From positions 186,001 to 250,000 of the forward strand of contig CP133958.1 of assembly GCA_036251205.1 (NCBI GenBank): 64,000 nucleotides of DNA. Reading direction: 5' to 3'. The stretch is from Orbaceae bacterium BiB (GTDB taxonomy: Bacteria; Pseudomonadota; Gammaproteobacteria; Enterobacterales; Orbaceae). The position numbers and the translations under genes are program-made. This document shows positions 1 through 10,063 of this stretch, piece by piece (the first letter of the stretch is position 1; each line of letters begins with the position of its first letter). The notes beneath the pieces were generated by a model. That model was not told the DNA's origin. It saw nothing but the letters and a program-made list of their open reading frames with translations, and searched no databases.

Positions 1-130
1 TGTAGGTTGAAAAATCCGGACCATAAATAATCGCTTTCTCAATTTATTCGTAAATTTTGCAATAAATTATAGCGTAATTTATTTATATTGGGTAATCTCA
101 TTATTAATGAAATGTTGTAAGGTAAAAAAT

Positions 131-487
131 ATGATTAAAGATAGCGTGATTATTGAAGGTCTTAGCATGACAACCACCATTGGCGTTTATGATTGGGAGA
201 AAACCATTAAACAAAAATTGGTGATTGATATTGAGATGGCATGGGATAATAAGCAAGCAGGTTTAACGGATGATGTTAATTTCTGTTTGGATTACGCAAA
301 AGTTTCTCAAACAATTACAGCTTATGTACAAAATAATCAATTTGGATTGATTGAACGTGTTGCGGAAGAAGTGGCGCAATTAATTATTAATGATTTTTTG
401 GTCACTAAAGTAAAGATTAAAGTGAGTAAACCAAGCGCGATTGCAACAGCACAAAATGTTGCGGTCATTATTGAACGTTATAAATAG
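131..487 (+). CDS. folB: Dihydroneopterin aldolase FolB
   Basis: Cytoplasmic enzyme of folate synthesis. It splits 7,8-dihydroneopterin into 6-hydroxymethyl-dihydropterin and glycolaldehyde. The protein (118 residues from this start) follows E. coli FolB closely: TIGVYDWE holds the catalytic Glu region, CLDYAKV the conserved Tyr, and KVSKPSA the conserved Lys near the C-terminus. An ATG at 107 is in frame, but only the ATG at 131 has a Shine-Dalgarno (AAGG at about 118) and matches the family N-terminus, so 131 is chosen. The next gene starts 11 bases downstream and may be co-transcribed. High confidence. Confidence 0.95.
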   Translation: MIKDSVIIEGLSMTTTIGVYDWEKTIKQKLVIDIEMAWDNKQAGLTDDVNFCLDYAKVSQTITAYVQNNQFGLIERVAEEVAQLIINDFLVTKVKIKVSKPSAIATAQNVAVIIERYK

Positions 488-498
488 TTGGTTTTTGT

Positions 499-1482
499 AT
501 GATGACTCATCATAATAAATATTACGATAAAACAAAAAAGCATCATACTATTAAAGGCTTTTGTAATAGTGAGCCAACTTCTATCGGTTATCGTGATCTG
601 TTACGGTGGAAAAGAGAACGTAAAATTATTCCACCCCAAGGTGGTTATCAGCAGTTTAAAGCCAATTGGTATCAAAAAGCTAATTTTGCCGTTGAGGGTG
701 ATGCTATTTGGTGGTTAGGTCACGCGACAGCACTGATCAAAATAAAACATAAAACTATTCTTACCGATCCTGTCTTTTCTGAACGGGTCTCTCCCGTTAG
801 TTTTACTGGTCCAAAACGACGAACACCTTGTGCTTGTTCAATTGATGAACTTCCTCATATTGATATTATTGTTATCTCTCATAATCATTATGATCATTTA
901 GATCATGCAAGTATTCGTCAATTAATTAAACGTTTTCCATCTGTTACGATATTAGTACCTTTAGGATTAAAAGCAAAATTATTGCACTGGGGAGCTCAGC
1001 AAGTTTTTGAACTCGATTGGTGGCAGGATATTACTATTGACGAGGTCGTTTTGTCGGCTGTTCCAGCTAAACATTGGAGCCGTAGGACAATAAGTGATAC
1101 CAATCGTACCTTATGGTGTGGTTGGATTATTGAATATAATCAGCGTTGTATCTATTTTGTTGGCGATACAGGCTATTCATCTGAATTTAGTGAGATTAAA
1201 GTCAATTTCCCACATATTGATATTGCTTTAATTCCAATTGGTAGTTATGCTCCTCGATGGTTTATGGCTAACCAGCATATTGATCCTCAACAAGCTTTAC
1301 AGCTTTTTCATGATGTAGGTTGTAAACGAGCTATTGCTATTCATTGGGGCGCATTTGAACTTGCTGATGATCCTTTAGATGAACCACCTAGATTATTGCG
1401 GCAACTAGTTGAACATGATCAAATAACGAACATGGATTTTTTAGTTATTAAAATTGGGAATTATGTTCAGATAGTGCCTTAG
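499..1482 (+). CDS. Metallo-beta-lactamase-fold hydrolase (NAPE-PLD/RomA-like)
   Basis: A 327-residue predicted zinc hydrolase. The zinc-binding HxHxDH motif is seen as SHNHYDHLD (residues about 127-135). Later metal ligands fit VGDTGY (the bridging Asp) and AIHWGAF (the last His). The layout, with an N-terminal tail containing a WLGHAT segment before the motif, matches the family that includes N-acyl-phosphatidylethanolamine phospholipase D and bacterial RomA-like proteins. There is no signal peptide, so it is probably cytoplasmic. The substrate is unknown. It follows folB by 11 bases. Two adjacent ATG codons (499 and 502) are possible starts. The family call is firm; a specific reaction is not. 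Confidence 0.85.
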   Translation: MMTHHNKYYDKTKKHHTIKGFCNSEPTSIGYRDLLRWKRERKIIPPQGGYQQFKANWYQKANFAVEGDAIWWLGHATALIKIKHKTILTDPVFSERVSPVSFTGPKRRTPCACSIDELPHIDIIVISHNHYDHLDHASIRQLIKRFPSVTILVPLGLKAKLLHWGAQQVFELDWWQDITIDEVVLSAVPAKHWSRRTISDTNRTLWCGWIIEYNQRCIYFVGDTGYSSEFSEIKVNFPHIDIALIPIGSYAPRWFMANQHIDPQQALQLFHDVGCKRAIAIHWGAFELADDPLDEPPRLLRQLVEHDQITNMDFLVIKIGNYVQIVP

Positions 1483-1571
1483 ACGTGTAAAATGGTATTA
1501 TGCTTCGCTGGTTTTTGCTGGTAAAAGCATAATGATATTAGTAGATAATCGATGATATAAGGTGATTAATA

Positions 1572-1775
1572 ATGAAAAAAATTGTAATGCTATTAAGTTT
1601 TTCTTCGCTATTTTTAGTATTAGCGGCTTGTGGTGGAAAGCAACAAAATAATGAGCCAAGATGGTCGAAGCCTCAGCGAGTACTAGAAGGGTGTGATGGT
1701 ACGAGAAGTAACTCTCAACAATGTCAAAAAGATCCTAATTCACAACAGCTAATGATTCAAATAGATAGAAACTAA
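1572..1775 (+). CDS. Small lipoprotein
   Basis: A 67-residue protein with a lysine-start signal peptide and a lipobox, VLAAC, with the lipidated Cys at about residue 20. The mature part is about 48 residues, polar, with two further Cys residues (EGCDGT and QQCQKD) that could form a disulfide. It has no recognised domain. A purine-rich stretch (AAGGTG) precedes the ATG. The stop codon is one base before the start of the downstream EamA gene, so the two are probably one transcript. The function is unknown; only lipid anchoring is supported by the sequence. Confidence 0.7.
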   Translation: MKKIVMLLSFSSLFLVLAACGGKQQNNEPRWSKPQRVLEGCDGTRSNSQQCQKDPNSQQLMIQIDRN

Positions 1776-1776
1776 T

Positions 1777-2205
1777 ATGAGCGCGTGGTTAATTTATGCG
1801 TTACTATCAGCTATTACCGCTGCTGGTGTCGCTATTTTGGGTAAAATAGGTTTACAATCTTTAGATGCCAATACGGCAACAGCGATTCGCTCAGTCGTGA
1901 TGGCGATATTTTTAGTGGGTGTTGTCGTTGTTCAAGGTAAATTGCATTTAGTACAAACAATTATTCAAGACAAAAAAGCCATTTTTATTATTGCATTAAG
2001 TGGAGTTGCCGGTGCTTTATCCTGGTTATTTTACTTTATGGCGATCAAAGTGGGTAAAGTGTCTCAAGTTGCACCGATTGATAAATTGAGTGTCGTTTTT
2101 GCTGTGGTTTTTGCAGCCATTTTGTTCGGTGAAAAAATATCGCTGTGGGGTGGGGTTGGTGTAGCGCTAATTGCTGTTGGGGCAATATTAGTTGCTTTAA
2201 ATTAA
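1777..2205 (+). CDS. Half-size EamA-family (DMT) transporter
   Basis: A 142-residue inner-membrane protein with about five hydrophobic segments. It corresponds to one EamA repeat, half of a normal ten-helix drug/metabolite transporter. C-terminal features typical of the repeat are visible (SQVAPIDKLSVVFAVVFA, then FGEKISLWGGVGVALIAVG). Single-repeat members are common and presumably act as dimers. It starts one base after the lipoprotein stop, and a strong terminator follows at 2223. Substrate unknown. Confidence 0.85.
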   Translation: MSAWLIYALLSAITAAGVAILGKIGLQSLDANTATAIRSVVMAIFLVGVVVVQGKLHLVQTIIQDKKAIFIIALSGVAGALSWLFYFMAIKVGKVSQVAPIDKLSVVFAVVFAAILFGEKISLWGGVGVALIAVGAILVALN

Positions 2206-2222
2206 AACTCATCAAAATTGCA

Positions 2223-2246
2223 CAATAGGAGTATTAACTCCTATTG
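2223..2246 (+). terminator. Rho-independent terminator after the EamA gene
   Basis: Perfect 10-bp inverted repeat CAATAGGAGT / ACTCCTATTG with a 4-base loop, followed by CTATTTTTT. It ends the plus-strand transcript and abuts the stop codon of the convergent response-regulator gene. Confidence 0.8.
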
Positions 2247-2918
2247 CTATTTTTTGGCTGAATAACGTCTAACAGGTCTTCCTACTGATAAGTAGTTAAG
2301 ATAGCTTACAATCTCGCCACTCTCTTCTAAATAATTAATATACTTTTTTAATGAGATACGCGATAGTGTACTGAGCTGTACTAAATCGCTCATTGCGAAA
2401 TCCGTATCATAATTTTCGATTAGTTTCCTTACCGCTTGTAAGGTATTTTGTTCAACTCCTTTTGGTAAGTCATTCGCTGGCGCTATAACTTGTGAAAAAA
2501 TACGATTATCTAACTGCTTCTGATCTAGAATTTCACTCAAGTTGAGTAAACGTAAGCGTTCTTGATAGGTAATTAACGCTGTGCGAAATCGCTTAAAGGT
2601 AAAAGGCTTAACCATATAATCGATAACACCTAAACGTAATGCATCTTGAATACTGCTACTATCACACGCTGCAGTCACCATAATAATATCAATTTTAGGA
2701 TAACTGATACGGATATGTTGTAGAAGTTCTAAGCCGTTCAATTTAGGCATATAGACATCAAGTAGTAGTAAAAAGACGGGATTATCATGAATAAAGTGGA
2801 GGGCATCTTCACCATTTCGTACTTGACCTACCAATTTAAAGCCACTGATCATACTTAAATATTTTTTGTTCAGTTCAGCAACCATCGGATCGTCTTCAAC
2901 AATTAATACGTTAATCAT
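2247..2918 (-). CDS. Response regulator of the DcuR/CitB/MalR family
   Basis: A 223-residue two-component regulator. The receiver domain (about 1-120) has the acidic pair D9/D10, the phospho-acceptor Asp54 in LLLDVYMP, Thr82 and the conserved Lys104 in DYMVKPF. The C-terminal part (about 160-223) is the helix-turn-helix typical of regulators paired with CitA/DcuS kinases, which control uptake of citrate, malate and fumarate. It lies 9 bases downstream of the kinase gene. That kinase is a pseudogene (2928-4531), so this intact regulator has lost its obvious partner. It may be inactive, act unphosphorylated, or be served by another kinase. Confidence 0.9.
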   Translation of the reverse strand: MINVLIVEDDPMVAELNKKYLSMISGFKLVGQVRNGEDALHFIHDNPVFLLLLDVYMPKLNGLELLQHIRISYPKIDIIMVTAACDSSSIQDALRLGVIDYMVKPFTFKRFRTALITYQERLRLLNLSEILDQKQLDNRIFSQVIAPANDLPKGVEQNTLQAVRKLIENYDTDFAMSDLVQLSTLSRISLKKYINYLEESGEIVSYLNYLSVGRPVRRYSAKK

Positions 2919-2927
2919 TAATTTCTC

Positions 2928-4531
2928 CTAATAGAGTTTTTTTAAAGGCAAATAGATTCTAAAACAGGTACCTAGTCCTACCTTTTGATCGAGTTCAATA
3001 TGACCATTTAATTCGTTTACACTGGCGAGGACCAAATACAAGCCGATTCCTCTATTATCGCCTTTGGTTGAATAACCTTTCGTAAATATTTTTTGTGAGT
3101 CTTCTTGAGAAATACCATTACCATTATCTTTGACCTGAATAATTAAGTCATTTTTAGTAATATTCAATTGTACGGCAATTTTTTTATCTTCTAAAAATTG
3201 AACTGCATCTAAACCATTATCAATCAGATTACCAAGAATTGTGATTAAACGGTGGGTTACTGAGCTATCTGTTATCTGTTGTAATTCACCGATCAGATCA
3301 AAGGTCAGTGTAACACCTAATTCTCGAGCTCGGCTAAATTTACTATTCAGAAAGGCCGAGATAATTGGATCATGAATTGATTGAGAGATCTGAGCATACT
3401 CTTTTTCATTACTTCCCATTAGATCCTCTAAATAATCTATCAATTATTGATTATTTTCATTAAAGGCTAGTCCATAAATCACATGTAGCTTATTATTAAA
3501 CTCATGAGATTGTGAACGAAGTGCATCAGCATAACGATTAACACCAGTTAAGTTTTCTGCTAGTTGACGAATTTCGGTCATATCTCGGAATGAGGCAATT
3601 GCACCACTCAATTTACCATTAACAAATAGGGGCGTTCGATTTGTTAATATTACAACATCATTAATATTCTGTTCTCGATCATATTCTGATTCCCCCGTTA
3701 GCATCACGTCATATAAACGTGTATTAGGAATAATCTGCTGTACATTACTATTTAAAATTTTATTACGTGGCTCGGTAATACGTAAGATTCTAATTGCTTC
3801 GTCGTTAATCTGAGTAATAATGCCATCTTTATTCATAACTAAAATGCCTTCTTTAACGGTACTAATAATTGCATTTATCTCTTCAAATAGCGTTGCCATT
3901 TCGAAAGGTTCTAAGCCTAATAAAATATTTTTAATACTTTTAGAAAACCAGACAGCTAGAGAGATAGCGATTAATAATGATACGATTAAAGTGAGTAAAA
4001 TTGGCTGGTTAGTTCGTGATGCCAAATATTCAATTTTATTCACAGTTTGCCCGACCATAACTCCGCCAATTTGGGTGTTATCTTAACCAAAGATTGGGCG
4101 AAATGCTCGAATAGATAATCCTAAGGTTCCTTTAGCTGTAGAGATATAAGATTCACCTTTTAATACGCGATCACCATCTCCACCGACAATCATTTGACCT
4201 ATTTTATCTTGGTCAGGGTGAGAGAATCGAATACCATTCATATCAAAAATTGTAATAAACTCAGCTTGAGAAAGGGATGTGGCGATTTGGGCCTAGTGCT
4301 GAATATCGGCTAAATTTTGTTTGGTTGGATTTTCTATATTTTTGATAATTTCAGGTCTATTTGCAATGATATCGGCGACACTTTCAACATTTGTATTGAA
4401 TTTGTATAAGATTGCGTATTAATAATGCGAATGATATAGATATTTTCTGCGATAACGGCTAAGGCAAAAACACAACAGATAAGAATGATTAGTTTTGTTT
4501 TTAATTTGAGGTGTTTCAAAAATTTATTCAT
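2928..4531 (-). pseudogene. DcuS/CitA-type sensor kinase, broken in four places
   Basis: Read through, this is a complete sensor kinase of the citrate/C4-dicarboxylate family. It has an N-terminal membrane helix, a periplasmic PAS-like domain, a second helix, a cytoplasmic PAS domain (VKEGILVMNKDGIITQIN), the phospho-acceptor His in SQSHEFNNKLHVI, and the ATPase N and G boxes (GNLIDNGLDAV, DNGNGI, GIGLYL). Lesions on the coding strand are an in-frame TAA at 3444-3446, a TAA at 4083-4085, a TAG at 4293-4295, and a frameshift near 4395-4410. The three stops are in one frame with good similarity on both sides, so this is decay and not separate genes. No full-length kinase can be made without readthrough. 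Confidence 0.92.
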
Positions 4532-4592
4532 ATATCACTTATCTGATTTTAATATCGATGATCGAATAATAGCGTATTTAGGTCGATAAAAT

Positions 4593-4620
4593 ACAGGCTT
4601 TTAATTTCTTAAAAGCCTGT
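4593..4620 (-). terminator. Terminator after the malic enzyme gene
   Basis: Perfect 10-bp inverted repeat ACAGGCTTTT / AAAAGCCTGT with an 8-base loop, followed on the minus strand by ATTTTAT. It separates the malic enzyme transcript from the kinase-regulator unit. Confidence 0.65.
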
Positions 4621-4651
4621 TTGGATAAAAATTATTAAGAAAAGTTAATAA

Positions 4652-5809
4652 TTATTTTTTTACTGCATTGGACACGCTTTGTGCTACTACTTTTGCAACA
4701 TTTGGTTCAAATGCGTTTGGTAAAATATAATCAGCGCTACGTCTTTCATCAGTCACAATACTTGCTAAACCTTTTGCCGCAGCTAATTGCATTTCAAGCG
4801 TGATATCTTTAGCTCTTGCATCTAATGCACCTCTAAAAATTCCAGGGAAGGCAAGGACATTATTGATCTGATTTGGATAATCACTACGGCCAGTACCGAC
4901 AACATAAGCACCGGCTTCTTTAGCATCTTCTGGGAAAATTTCAGGTGTTGGGTTAGCCATAGCAAAGACAATTGATTTTTCAGCCATAGTACTGACCCAC
5001 TCTTTTTTCAATACACCGGGTGCTGAAACACCAACAAATACATCCGCACCTTTTACTGCATCTTGCAATGTACCTGTCTGTTTTTCTCTGTTAGTCTTTT
5101 TCGCCATTTCCATGTGATGAGGAGGTAAAGAGGTATCAGATTCAGATAAAATACCTAATTTATCAACGACTTTAATATTTTTAACGCCTGCTGCTAGCAT
5201 CATATTAGCAATAGATAATCCAGCCGCGCCACCGCCATTAATAACAACATTGATTTTACCTAGAGATTTATTCACTACACGTAATGCATTATATAACGCA
5301 GCTAAAACTACAATTGCGGTACCATGTTGGTCATCATGAAAAACAGGGATATCAAGAATCTCTTTTAAACGACGCTCAACTTCAAAACATCGTGGTGCGC
5401 TAATATCTTCTAAGTTAATACCACCAAATGATGGTGCGAATGCGGCAATGTGACTAACAATTTCGTCGACATTTTGGGTATTAACCGATAAGGGGATCGC
5501 ATCAACATCAGCAAAACGTTTAAATAGGATCGCTTTACCTTCCATAACTGGAATCGCTGCTTCAGGGCCGATATTTCCTAATCCTAAAACAGCTGAACCA
5601 TCGGTAATAACCGCAACTAAATTACGTTTTGATGTATATTCATAGACATCATCTTTATTTTGAGCAATCGCAGTACAAACCGCTGCAACGCCAGGTGTAT
5701 ATGCAACACTTAAATCTGCCATTGAGTTGATTTCAACTTTAGAACGAATCTCTAATTTGCCATGTTTTTCTTTACTGATAGCTAATGCTTTTTCTTGAAC
5801 AGTTGTCAT
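4652..5809 (-). CDS. NAD(P)-dependent malic enzyme (oxaloacetate-decarboxylating type)
   Basis: A 385-residue cytoplasmic enzyme that converts malate to pyruvate and CO2 with reduction of NAD(P). Visible motifs are the catalytic Tyr37 in AYTPGVA, the [17 protein letters not shown] segment with the catalytic Lys, the metal ligands in [11 protein letters not shown] and FHDDQHGTA, and a nucleotide fold [10 protein letters not shown] near residue 190. It is the short bacterial form without the phosphotransacetylase-like domain of E. coli MaeB. It lies directly downstream of a 2-hydroxycarboxylate transporter pseudogene, so it probably served uptake and decarboxylation of malate or of a citrate product. 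Its own reading frame is intact. Confidence 0.92.
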   Translation of the reverse strand: MTTVQEKALAISKEKHGKLEIRSKVEINSMADLSVAYTPGVAAVCTAIAQNKDDVYEYTSKRNLVAVITDGSAVLGLGNIGPEAAIPVMEGKAILFKRFADVDAIPLSVNTQNVDEIVSHIAAFAPSFGGINLEDISAPRCFEVERRLKEILDIPVFHDDQHGTAIVVLAALYNALRVVNKSLGKINVVINGGGAAGLSIANMMLAAGVKNIKVVDKLGILSESDTSLPPHHMEMAKKTNREKQTGTLQDAVKGADVFVGVSAPGVLKKEWVSTMAEKSIVFAMANPTPEIFPEDAKEAGAYVVGTGRSDYPNQINNVLAFPGIFRGALDARAKDITLEMQLAAAKGLASIVTDERRSADYILPNAFEPNVAKVVAQSVSNAVKK

Positions 5810-5882
5810 AATTTCACCTTTTATTTCATATTTGGGTAACTATATTGGGTAATGATAATTTTTATTAATTAGTTAGATCATT

Positions 5883-7178
5883 TTAGCCATGAAGGAAACG
5901 TAATAGAGCCGTTAACCCAATGACCATCAATGCACCACCTAAACGCGTAGCAATTTGTGCAAATGGCATTAAATTCATGCGGTTTGCGGTAGAGAGAATC
6001 GCAACATCACCAGTTCCCCCCATACCGCTTTGACATGAAGAGATAAATGATGCCTCAACTGGATACATTTTAAAAAAGTAGCTACATACAAAACCTGTCA
6101 TCGCCACTGTAAATACGACTGAAATAATTGTTAGGAAATAAGGTATAGTTAATACATTAACAACACTACCTAAGCCAATATATAGTAGCCCTAATCCTGC
6201 CATTAATGGATAAGTAAAATGACCAGAAATAAATTTATACCATTGTTGACTGCCTTTTTCGACGCTTTCAGGTAGTATTCGTAAATATTTAATGATTGCT
6301 GTCGCTATTATCATTAGCACCGGTCCAGGGAAGTAAGTTAATTTTTCTAAAATTGAACCGATTAGAAATAACGCAACTAACGTCATTACTGCACCACTCA
6401 TCGCTCTTGCATCTAAAGGACTTTTATCTTCTTTTAATGCTTCTTCCATTCCATCAAACTACATTTTAACTAATTGCCCTTTACCACTCAAGTGAGGTTT
6501 TAATTCACCAACACGATTAATTACGGCAGTATAAGTGATAGCAAAAAAGTTACCAACGACAGTGGCCGGAATTAGGGCACTAACAAATGAATCATAATCT
6601 TGGTTTAAAATTTTACTATAAGCATTTGATAACTGTAAAACACCTTCTCCAACTCCTCCAGACATGACTGGGGCAATTGTGTAGAAAAATGCGTGCTCCC
6701 AATTATCGCCAAAAGCAACGGCAACACCAACTCCTACAAAGGCTGCTAGAATCATACCAAGTAGCATTGGAATCATCATTCGGATAAACCCGTTAACTAA
6801 GATAACGCGGTGCATACCTAAAATACTACCACAAACTAAGCTCGCTATATAAAACAGTAAGAAATTAGAATCTTTCATTAACATTTTTGCAGCTTCAAGG
6901 GTATTCGTATCAAATGCATCGTTATATACCATGATTGATGGCACAATCAGCGATAAAATGGCAGGAGCACCAAATTTTTTAAAGAAAGGTAAGTTTTGAC
7001 TGATGGTACCAAGCAACCAACCTAATGGTAAAATAACGGCAAAACCACCGATTAAACTTTTAGGTAAAATATCTAACCAAGCTGCAATTAATATCACTAG
7101 TGAAAATAAGATAAAAATAGGCAAGGGCAGTGATCCTACATAAAACTTGTTTTCCTTTATTTGTTGTACAAGACTCAT
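5883..7178 (-). pseudogene. 2-hydroxycarboxylate transporter (CitS/MaeN family) with an in-frame amber
   Basis: Two open segments in the same frame (239 and 188 codons) are separated by a TAG at 6459-6461. Together they make a normal-length 2-hydroxycarboxylate/Na+ symporter with about eleven membrane segments. The first half has the conserved GGVGEG loop (APVMSGGVGEGVLQ). The second has the matching SCQSGMGGTGDVAIL loop. These two re-entrant GGxG loops define the family that carries malate, citrate or lactate. The amber sits in the central cytoplasmic loop after GKGQLVKM. Everything else looks conserved, so the lesion is recent. A suppressor tRNA or assembly error would be the alternatives. 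Confidence 0.88.
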
Positions 7179-7315
7179 AAACTAGACCTCATCATTCGGA
7201 TTTATTAAAAATTTCCTTAAGTTGTGGTTAGTTTAATTAGATAAATAGAAATGAAAATAATAGGAAAGTAATCTAAGGGGTTATGTAATTAATGTAAGTC
7301 GTTATGAAGAATGAG

Positions 7316-7364
7316 CAACAAACACACTATCTATTATCATATTGAATAACTAGTATGTTTGTTG
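7316..7364 (-). other. Long hairpin between moeA and the transporter gene
   Basis: Inverted repeat CAACAAACACACTA / TAGTATGTTTGTTG (13 of 14 pairs) with a 21-base loop, just beyond the moeA stop. It lacks a following U tract, so it is a weak terminator or an RNA-stability element at best. Confidence 0.45.
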
Positions 7365-7388
7365 ATATTTTTAACTATCAAAATTTAA

Positions 7389-8621
7389 TTATAAAAGATA
7401 GCTATCAAAAGGTTCTACCGTTACGCGTTCGCCTTGTTTAATATTGCCTCGATCTTTTTCTAATACAATAAAACAATTAGCATGATTAAATGACGAGGTG
7501 ATATGTGAACCTTGTTCACCAGTTGATTCAACCACTAACTCACCTTCGTTATTACTAAAAATATGTCCACGTTGAAAATCGACTCGACCAACTGATTTTT
7601 TTAAGTCAGATACCGTTTTTAAGGTGAAAAGCGGTGTCTCATCATTTCGACCATAAAGTGCGGCGATTAGAGGACGGACTAATTGGTCAAATGTGACTAA
7701 TGCCGATACTGGATTACCCGGTAAGCCACAGAATAGTGCATTGCCAATTTTACCAAATGCAAAAGGTTTACCTGGTTTCATAGCAATCTTCCAAAAATTA
7801 ATTTCACCGATTTGCTCAAGGGCCATTTTCGTGTAATCTGCATCACCAACAGAGACTCCGCCACTGGTAATAACGACATTGGCTTGTTCTGCAGCTTGTT
7901 TTAATGTATTAGTAATTAACGTTAAGTCATCTTTAATGATACCAAAATCAATTACCTCACAACCTAATGCTTTTAACATTAGGGAGAGAGTAAAGCGGTT
8001 ACTATCATAGATGCTATTAGGTGACGTCAAAGCTTCACCTATCGAGGTTAATTCATCACCTGTCGAAAATAGGGCAACTTTTAATGGTTGATAAACAGTA
8101 ACATCATTAATTCCTAAAGTGGCTAAGGTCGTTAATTTTGTAATTGTTAACTTTTCGCCAGCAGAAAATATTTCACTACCCGCTTTTACACTTTCACCAA
8201 TATAACGGATATTTTGCTTAGCCTTGATTTGGCTAGCATCGAAACTAATATGGTCATCGACTCTTTGGACATTCTCTTGCATAATCACAGCGTAACTATC
8301 ATCAGGTACTTGTGCCCCAGTCATAATCCGTAAACAACTATTTTGTGGCCAGTCAACAGATTGCTTTTGTCCTGCAAAAACACTTCCTGCAACGCGTATA
8401 GAGTGACTATTAGCAAGATCTGCCTGTCTAATAACATAACCATCCATTGCAGAATTGTTGAATGAAGGTACATTGATTGGCGAGGTGATCGCTTTAGCAT
8501 TGATACGATTAACTGCATTGGATGATTTGATTGATTCAATTTGGCTACATTTTATTGATTTTGCCGTTTGCAAAATCAAATCTTTAGCTTGAGAAAATAG
8601 CAAAAACGATGAGTTAGTCAT
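7389..8621 (-). CDS. moeA: Molybdopterin molybdenumtransferase MoeA
   Basis: Inserts molybdate into adenylylated molybdopterin in the last step of molybdenum cofactor synthesis. The protein has 410 residues (E. coli 411). Conserved blocks are seen in order: NSAMDGY near the N-terminus, STGDEL, SNSIYDSNRF, TSGGVSVGDADYTK, KPGKPFAFG and GLPGNPVSALVTF, then the C-terminal domain. It stands alone here, without moeB. Its presence implies molybdoenzymes elsewhere in the genome. A short hairpin lies 25 bases past its stop. Confidence 0.96.
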   Translation of the reverse strand: MTNSSFLLFSQAKDLILQTAKSIKCSQIESIKSSNAVNRINAKAITSPINVPSFNNSAMDGYVIRQADLANSHSIRVAGSVFAGQKQSVDWPQNSCLRIMTGAQVPDDSYAVIMQENVQRVDDHISFDASQIKAKQNIRYIGESVKAGSEIFSAGEKLTITKLTTLATLGINDVTVYQPLKVALFSTGDELTSIGEALTSPNSIYDSNRFTLSLMLKALGCEVIDFGIIKDDLTLITNTLKQAAEQANVVITSGGVSVGDADYTKMALEQIGEINFWKIAMKPGKPFAFGKIGNALFCGLPGNPVSALVTFDQLVRPLIAALYGRNDETPLFTLKTVSDLKKSVGRVDFQRGHIFSNNEGELVVESTGEQGSHITSSFNHANCFIVLEKDRGNIKQGERVTVEPFDSYLL

Positions 8622-8770
8622 AGCGATCCTCTTATGTCTGGTGTAATAAACTTATATGTATTTAAGAAAGTGAATTAGTAATAACTATACTATTATGAGA
8701 ATGAATATTCAAAAATAGAGATAAGTCACAATTTTTGTTCAAAAATTATTGTTAAGTTTTTTAAAAATTA

Positions 8771-8798
8771 TTGTTAATTTGTCTAGAAACATTATAAT
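8771..8798 (+). promoter_or_regulatory. Sigma-70-type promoter for a candidate small RNA
   Basis: A -35-like TTGTTA (8771-8776) is separated by 16 bases from a perfect -10 TATAAT (8793-8798), pointing rightward into a region with no reading frame. A rho-independent terminator follows about 80 bases past the predicted start. Confidence 0.55.
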
Positions 8799-8804
8799 GT
8801 GCAC

Positions 8805-8911
8805 ATAAGAATAAAGTTTCGCATTAAAGTTTGTCTTTAGTGAAGGAACACTTGATAAACCCAACTTAGACCAAAGCTTAAACAATCGATAAGGTGTTTA
8901 AGTTTTTTTTT
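8805..8911 (+). ncRNA. Candidate small RNA (about 107 nt)
   Basis: The moeA-ychF gap holds a promoter (8771-8798), a roughly 70-base body without a plausible coding frame, and a terminator. The terminator stem is CTTAAACA (8877-8884) and TGTTTAAG (8895-8902) with a 10-base loop, followed by nine T residues (8903-8911). A long U tail of this kind is typical of Hfq-dependent small RNAs. Both flanking genes are on the minus strand, so a plus-strand terminator here has no other gene to serve. I could not match it to a named small RNA. It is an inference from promoter and terminator signals only. Confidence 0.5.
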
Positions 8912-8930
8912 CTCTAAATTTTACGTAATG

Positions 8931-8962
8931 CACAAGATCGACTGATGAAAATCGATCTTGTG
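8931..8962 (-). other. Inverted repeat downstream of ychF
   Basis: Perfect 11-bp arms CACAAGATCGA / TCGATCTTGTG with a 10-base loop, directly after the ychF stop. No U tract follows on the minus strand, so it may be a weak terminator or a protective 3' hairpin. Confidence 0.5.
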
Positions 8963-8971
8963 GATAAGGTA

Positions 8972-10063
8972 TTAAACGTTAAATAAAAAGTTCATGATAT
9001 CGCCATCTTGCACGATATAATCTTTTCCTTCAGCACGCATTTTGCCCGCTTCTTTAGCACCTTGTTCGCCTTTATATTTGATAAAATCATCAAAAGCGAT
9101 CGTTTGTGCGCGAATAAAGCCTTTTTCGAAATCAGTATGAATTTTACCCGCTGCTTGTGGTGCGGTAGCGCCAACAGGGATTGTCCAAGCTCTAACTTCT
9201 TTAACACCGGCGGTAAAATAGGTTTGTAAGTTAAGTAATTTATACCCAGCTTGAATAACACGATTTAGTCCAGGTTCTTCAAGACCTAAATCTTGCATAA
9301 ACTCTTCGCGCTCTTCATCATCAAGTTCAGCAATTTCAGCTTCGATAGAGGCACAAACTGGAACAACAACAGCATTTTCTTTTGCTGCCACTTCTTTGAC
9401 TCGCTCAAGAAATGGATTATTATCAAAACCATCTTCATTAACATTCGCAATATACATCGTTGGTTTTAATGTTAAAAAACTAAGATATTTAATTGCTTCA
9501 ACTGCTTCTTTAGAAAGATCCAGTGTAATCAGTTTATGGCCCTGTTCTAAATGTGGAAGACATTTTTCCAGAATCTCTTGCTCATATTTAGCATCTTTAT
9601 CGCCACTTTTGGCTTTTTTCTGGACGCGTAAAATAGCACGTTCACAAGTATCTAAATCGGCAAGTGCGAGTTCAGTATTGATGATTTCAATATCTTCTGC
9701 AGGATCAATTTTCCCCGCAACATGAATGATATTATCATTTTCAAAACAGCGTACAACATGACCAATCGCTTCGGTTTCGCGAATATTTGATAAAAACTGG
9801 TTACCTAATCCTTCACCTTTAGATGCGCCTTTAACCAGTCCTGCGATATCAACAAACTCCATCGTGGTTGGTAATATACGTTGTGGTTTGACAATTTCAG
9901 CTAATTTGTCTAAACGTGAGTCAGGCATTGGTACAACACCTGTATTTGGTTCAATTGTACAGAACGGAAAATTAGCTGCTTCAATTCCAGCTTTGGTTAA
10001 TGCATTAAATAGCGTCGATTTCCCTACATTAGGTAAGCCAACAATACCACATTTAAAACCCAT
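8972..10063 (-). CDS. ychF: Redox-regulated ATPase YchF (OLA1 family)
   Basis: A 363-residue Obg-related P-loop ATPase that binds ribosomes and affects stress and catalase regulation. The P loop GLPNVGKS is at residues 8-15 and the G3 region is [10 protein letters not shown]. The usual NKxD is replaced by NVNE, which explains the family's preference for ATP over GTP. A coiled-coil insert follows the G domain, and the C-terminal TGS domain ends MNFLFNV. The length equals that of E. coli YchF. Its usual neighbour pth is not in this window. Confidence 0.96.
   Translation of the reverse strand: MGFKCGIVGLPNVGKSTLFNALTKAGIEAANFPFCTIEPNTGVVPMPDSRLDKLAEIVKPQRILPTTMEFVDIAGLVKGASKGEGLGNQFLSNIRETEAIGHVVRCFENDNIIHVAGKIDPAEDIEIINTELALADLDTCERAILRVQKKAKSGDKDAKYEQEILEKCLPHLEQGHKLITLDLSKEAVEAIKYLSFLTLKPTMYIANVNEDGFDNNPFLERVKEVAAKENAVVVPVCASIEAEIAELDDEEREEFMQDLGLEEPGLNRVIQAGYKLLNLQTYFTAGVKEVRAWTIPVGATAPQAAGKIHTDFEKGFIRAQTIAFDDFIKYKGEQGAKEAGKMRAEGKDYIVQDGDIMNFLFNV

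Noticed and set aside
8992..9725. Several open frames opposite or within ychF
   Set aside because: They are shadows of the strongly conserved ychF frame and have no features of their own.
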